A stretch of 9,299 nt of DNA from Synergistales bacterium (GTDB lineage: Bacteria > Synergistota > Synergistia > Synergistales > 79-D21), in NCBI GenBank assembly GCA_015657435.1, contig JADLKH010000004.1, forward strand, positions 377,451-386,749, given 5' to 3'. A model generated the notes under the pieces. That model saw only the letters and a program-made list of their open reading frames with translations, did not search any database and was not told where the DNA came from. Of the stretch, positions 6,319-9,299 are shown in pieces; within the stretch, counting starts at the first letter, position 1; every line of letters begins with the position of its first letter. The position numbers were made by a program, and so were the translations under genes.

Positions 6319-6401
6319 AGATTCCTGCATAGGCGATATACTAATCAATGACAGTGAGACTGAAACCGGTCGCTTTGTTGCGGCATGAGGCAAGATTCCT
6401 G
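6319..6401 (+). repeat. Pair of 9-nt direct repeats upstream of the aldolase gene
   Basis: AGATTCCTG occurs at 6319-6327 and again at 6393-6401, 74 nt apart start to start. Each is followed within a few bases by TAGG, so each copy contains a CCT-N-AGG mini-palindrome. The first copy lies just before the TATACT hexamer. A regulator binding two sites about seven helical turns apart is possible but unproven. Confidence 0.3.
6337..6342 (+). promoter_or_regulatory. Candidate -10 element for the aldolase-ABC exporter genes
   Basis: TATACT matches TATAAT at five of six positions and lies about 100 nt before the aldolase start in the only AT-rich part of the gap. No convincing -35 hexamer is found 16-18 nt upstream, so this would need an activator or is a chance match. 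Confidence 0.25.
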
Positions 6402-6428
6402 TAGGGCCGGTGAGAGCTAAAAAGGCTT

Positions 6429-6437
6429 AAGGAGGTG
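6429..6437 (+). promoter_or_regulatory. Ribosome binding site of the aldolase gene
   Basis: AAGGAGGTG, a near-ideal complement to the 16S rRNA 3' end, lies 7 nt before the ATG at 6445. It fixes the start and suggests efficient translation. Confidence 0.9.
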
Positions 6438-6444
6438 TTTTGGA

Positions 6445-7458
6445 ATGAGCCTGAAAGAGCTTGTGGAAACAGCGAGAGCAATGGTCGACAACAATAAAGG
6501 ATTGCTGGCGATGGATGAAAGCACGCCAACCTGCAACAAGCGGTTTGCCCCGCTCGGGATCCCCCAGACCCCCGAGACCCGACGGGCCTACCGGGAGTGG
6601 ATCGTGACCACACCCGGCCTCAGCGAGTTCATCAGCGGGGCGATCCTCTATGACGAAACGATTCGCCAGCACCTGGGCGACGGCACTCCCTTCGCGGAAG
6701 CGCTAAGCAACGCGGGGATCATTCCCGGCATTAAGGTGGATGCAGGCGCAAAGCCGATGGCAGGCCACCCGGGCGAGAAAATCACCGAAGGCCTGGACGG
6801 GTTGCGTGACCGCCTCGCCGAATATTCTCTGATGGGGGCCAGGTTTGCGAAGTGGCGGGCCGTGATCGCCGTGGCCGAAGGCCTTCCCAGCCGCGGCTGC
6901 ATCGAAGCCAACGCCCATGCCCTTGCCCGCTATGCCGCCCTGTGCCAGGAAGCCGGGCTGATTCCCATCGTCGAACCCGAAGTCCTGATGGACGGAGACC
7001 ATACGCTGGAGCGGTGCCGGGCCGTGACGGAAGAGACGCTTCACTCGGTCTTCCACCAGCTTTATGGCCAGGGAGTGGCACTCGAGGGGATGATCCTGAA
7101 ACCGAACATGGTGGTCCCGGGGCTTGGCTGCCCGCGCCAGGAACCGGTCGAAGAGGTGGCCGACACCACGGTTCAGTGCCTGCTGCGGGTTGTCCCCGCC
7201 GCTGTTGGAGGGATCGCCTTCCTTTCGGGCGGGCAACCCGCTGAACTGGCCTCGGCCCGTTTGAGTGCCATGAACGCCCGGTTCAGGCACCGCCTGCCGT
7301 GGCCCCTGACCTTTTCCTTTGCCCGGGCTATCCAGCAGTCTGCCCTGGAGATCTGGAAAGGCGAGGAGCGAAACGTGCCGGCAGCACAGCAAACCCTTTT
7401 TAGTCGGGCCAGGGACAACCGGGATGCACGACGCGGGGAATACAGGATGGCCGTTTAA
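6445..7458 (+). CDS. Class I fructose-1,6-bisphosphate aldolase
   Basis: This enzyme cleaves fructose 1,6-bisphosphate to dihydroxyacetone phosphate and glyceraldehyde 3-phosphate, or reverses this in gluconeogenesis, through a Schiff-base lysine and without metal. It belongs to the animal/plant-like glycolytic aldolase family and is complete at 337 residues, slightly shorter than the eukaryotic form (about 360). Active-site residues are all visible: Asp24 in LLAMDEST, Lys97 in GIKVDAG, Lys136 in AKWRAV, Glu177 and Glu179 in IVEPEVLMDG, Schiff-base Lys219 in MILKPNMV, Ser261 in FLSGGQ, and the phosphate-binding Arg294 in FSFARAIQQSAL. The C-terminal tail ends in GEYRMAV rather than the Tyr-terminated eukaryotic tail. 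It lacks other glycolytic neighbours and lies 17 nt before an ABC exporter gene, with which it is probably cotranscribed. Confidence 0.95.
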   Translation: MSLKELVETARAMVDNNKGLLAMDESTPTCNKRFAPLGIPQTPETRRAYREWIVTTPGLSEFISGAILYDETIRQHLGDGTPFAEALSNAGIIPGIKVDAGAKPMAGHPGEKITEGLDGLRDRLAEYSLMGARFAKWRAVIAVAEGLPSRGCIEANAHALARYAALCQEAGLIPIVEPEVLMDGDHTLERCRAVTEETLHSVFHQLYGQGVALEGMILKPNMVVPGLGCPRQEPVEEVADTTVQCLLRVVPAAVGGIAFLSGGQPAELASARLSAMNARFRHRLPWPLTFSFARAIQQSALEIWKGEERNVPAAQQTLFSRARDNRDARRGEYRMAV

Positions 7459-7475
7459 CAGGGAAAGTCCAGCCG

Positions 7476-9299
7476 ATGAATGAAAGAGGCTTCCCGCAAA
7501 AACCGGGTGAAGCTCCCCAGGGTGTTCGAACACTTCTTGCGTTTGTAAGACCTTATTGGAAAAGGGCCCTGGCGGCCCTCCTCCTGCTCTGTACGCTTGT
7601 TTTCATGGATCTGGCCATCCCAAGGCTTATTCAGCGGATCATCGACCAGGGGATCGGACGGCATGATCCGGCACTGGTGCTGCGCACGGCATTCCTGATG
7701 CTGTCTATTTCCGGCCTGGCCACCGTGGTCGCCATCGGCAACAATGTTTTTTCCGTCCAGGTTGGGGAAGGACTTTCACGGGACCTTCGGGTGGCACTTT
7801 TCAACAAGATACAGTCTTTTTCCTTCGGGAACCTTGACCGGAGGAAAACGGGACTCCTGCTGACCCGCCTGACCAGTGACGTCAACACGTTCAAGAACCT
7901 GGTCCAGGTCTCCCTTCGTATTGGTACCCGCGCCCCGCTCCTGATGACCGGGAGCCTCATCCTGATGTGGACAACCAGCCGGGACCTTGCTCTGTCCATC
8001 CTTCCGCTCCTGCTTGGCACGATCCTCGTGCTCCTCTTCTTCATCCTGAAGATGGAGCCGCTTTTCCGAGGCGTTCAGCAGAAACTGGATGTCCTGAACT
8101 CGATTCTGCAGGAAAATATCGCCGGGATTCGCCTGGTCAAGGCCTTCGTTCGCGGGCCTGAAGAGATTCGAAGGTTCGAGGATGCGAACAGGGATCTCAC
8201 CGAGCGATCGGCAGGAGTCATGCTTTTCATGTCGACCATGCCTCCCGTGCTCACGATCCTCGTGAACATCGGGATCGTGACCGTAATCTGGGCAGGAGGC
8301 CTCGATGCGAGCAGGGGAAACCTGACGATCGGGCAGATCGTCGCCTTTTCGAATTACCTCCTGACCACGATGACGCCCCTCATCATGATGGGAATGCTTG
8401 CGAACGTCTGGGCGAACGGGATCAGCTCGGGCAGGAGGATTATGGAAATTTTCCGGACAACCCCTGACATTTTCGACCCTCCCGATGCATTGCCCGTCCC
8501 CGGCACATTCAAGGGAGAGGTGGCCTTCCGGGATGTCTGCTTCAGCTACGGCGAGGGCTGCAACGAATCCGTCCTGAAGAAGATCAACCTTGTCGTCAAA
8601 CCGGGAGAAACCGTTGCCATCCTGGGTTCGACAGGGGCGGGCAAAACCTCCATGGTCAACCTGATCCCGAGATTTTACGATGCGACCGAGGGGAGCGTGC
8701 TGGTCGACGGAAAGGATGTCAGGCGGTTCAAGCAGGATGCCCTCCTGGAGAAAATTACCGTCGTTCCCCAGGAAACGATCCTTTTTTCAGGCACGGTCAG
8801 GGAAAACATCCGTTTCGGCGTGCCTGAGGCCGGGGAGGCTGAAGTGATCGAAGCGGCACGGATCGCGCAGGCGCACGACTTCATCATGGAACTGCCGTCG
8901 GGCTACGATACCCGCATCGAAGAACGGGGCGTGAACCTTTCCGGCGGCCAAAAGCAGCGAATCGCCATCGCAAGGGCGATCCTCCCCAAACCGCGGATCC
9001 TGATCCTGGATGACAGCACAAGCGCGGTGGATGTGGAGACCGAAAACCGGATCCAGGATTCGCTTGCCGCAACCACCCCTCCGCGCACCACGTTCATCGT
9101 GGCCCAGCGCATCAGCACGGTCCTGAGGGCGGACCGGATCGTCATCCTTGAAAAGGGGATGATCACCGCCCAGGGCCCGCATGAAGAGTTGATCCGATCG
9201 AGCCCCATCTACCGGGAGATTTATGCCTCCCAACTGGGTACCAGCCCTTATGCCGCTGAAAACGGAACCGGGGAGGGGGGCGCGCCTGATGGGGAAAAA
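7476..9299 (+). CDS. ABC exporter half-transporter (TMD-NBD fusion, degenerate ATPase site), 3'-truncated
   Basis: This is an ATP-driven exporter subunit of the MdlA/YheI/TM287-like group; the frame stays open for 608 codons to the window end. Start: ATG at 7476 with AGGGA 11 nt upstream. Hydrophobic segments near residues 31-48, 70-90, 152-166, 170-192, 255-275 and 290-312 give the six-helix domain; RLTSDVNTFK (131-140) and the ENIAGIRLVKAF segment (213-224) are typical coupling-region motifs. The nucleotide-binding domain has A-loop Tyr358, Walker A GSTGAGKTS (384-392), Q-loop Gln432, signature LSGGQ (488-492) and Walker B ILILDDSTSAVD. Asp513 replaces the catalytic Glu and Gln544 (IVAQRIS) replaces the switch His. 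Both changes mark the degenerate-site member of a heterodimer, so a canonical partner gene probably follows. The transported compound (lipid, drug or peptide) is unknown. Residues after about 590 are low-complexity, Gly/Glu-rich. Confidence 0.93.
   Translation, partial: MNERGFPQKPGEAPQGVRTLLAFVRPYWKRALAALLLLCTLVFMDLAIPRLIQRIIDQGIGRHDPALVLRTAFLMLSISGLATVVAIGNNVFSVQVGEGLSRDLRVALFNKIQSFSFGNLDRRKTGLLLTRLTSDVNTFKNLVQVSLRIGTRAPLLMTGSLILMWTTSRDLALSILPLLLGTILVLLFFILKMEPLFRGVQQKLDVLNSILQENIAGIRLVKAFVRGPEEIRRFEDANRDLTERSAGVMLFMSTMPPVLTILVNIGIVTVIWAGGLDASRGNLTIGQIVAFSNYLLTTMTPLIMMGMLANVWANGISSGRRIMEIFRTTPDIFDPPDALPVPGTFKGEVAFRDVCFSYGEGCNESVLKKINLVVKPGETVAILGSTGAGKTSMVNLIPRFYDATEGSVLVDGKDVRRFKQDALLEKITVVPQETILFSGTVRENIRFGVPEAGEAEVIEAARIAQAHDFIMELPSGYDTRIEERGVNLSGGQKQRIAIARAILPKPRILILDDSTSAVDVETENRIQDSLAATTPPRTTFIVAQRISTVLRADRIVILEKGMITAQGPHEELIRSSPIYREIYASQLGTSPYAAENGTGEGGAPDGEK

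Noticed and set aside
7458..7475. Terminator or promoter between the aldolase and ABC exporter genes
   Set aside because: The 17-nt gap holds only a ribosome site-like AGGGA; no hairpin or promoter elements.

Overview
The window reads as a stretch of GC-rich bacterial chromosome carrying ordinary metabolic and transport genes. No phage, transposon, CRISPR, rRNA or tRNA signal was found. A TAXI-type TRAP transporter, an aconitase X split into two subunits and a four-cysteine iron-sulfur flavoprotein suggest an anaerobic or facultative bacterium that grows on organic acids or amino acids. Desulfobacterota or Synergistota would fit, but this is inferred from gene content only and is weak.

Region 1 (1-5482, + strand) looks like one catabolic locus. 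In order it holds: the 3' part of a fused TRAP transporter permease; a TAXI-family solute receptor with a lipoprotein-like signal; an MmgE/PrpD-family enzyme; the large subunit of aconitase X; and the small (swivelling) subunit of aconitase X. The last three genes are packed tightly (6-nt gap, then 16-nt overlap). The transporter pair is set off from the enzymes by a 120-nt gap holding a long two-tier RNA hairpin. A textbook rho-independent terminator closes the region at 5530-5562. The simplest reading is that the TRAP system imports an organic acid, which aconitase X (a dehydratase family) and the MmgE/PrpD protein (dehydratase, isomerase, epimerase or decarboxylase family) then process. The substrate cannot be read from sequence. 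Several usual aconitase X active-site motifs are altered, so a new substrate is plausible. This is the best candidate here for an undescribed system.

Region 2 (5591-6223, - strand) is a single gene for an NADPH-dependent FMN reductase/iron-sulfur-flavoprotein-like oxidoreductase, convergent with region 1.

Region 3 (6224-6444) is a 221-nt divergent intergenic region with a perfect 10-bp palindrome, a -10-like hexamer and a 9-nt direct repeat.

Region 4 (6445-9299, + strand) holds a complete class I fructose-1,6-bisphosphate aldolase. After 17 nt it is followed by an ABC exporter half-transporter that stays open to the window end. The exporter has a degenerate ATPase site (Asp for the catalytic Glu, Gln for the switch His), which predicts a canonical partner subunit just downstream.
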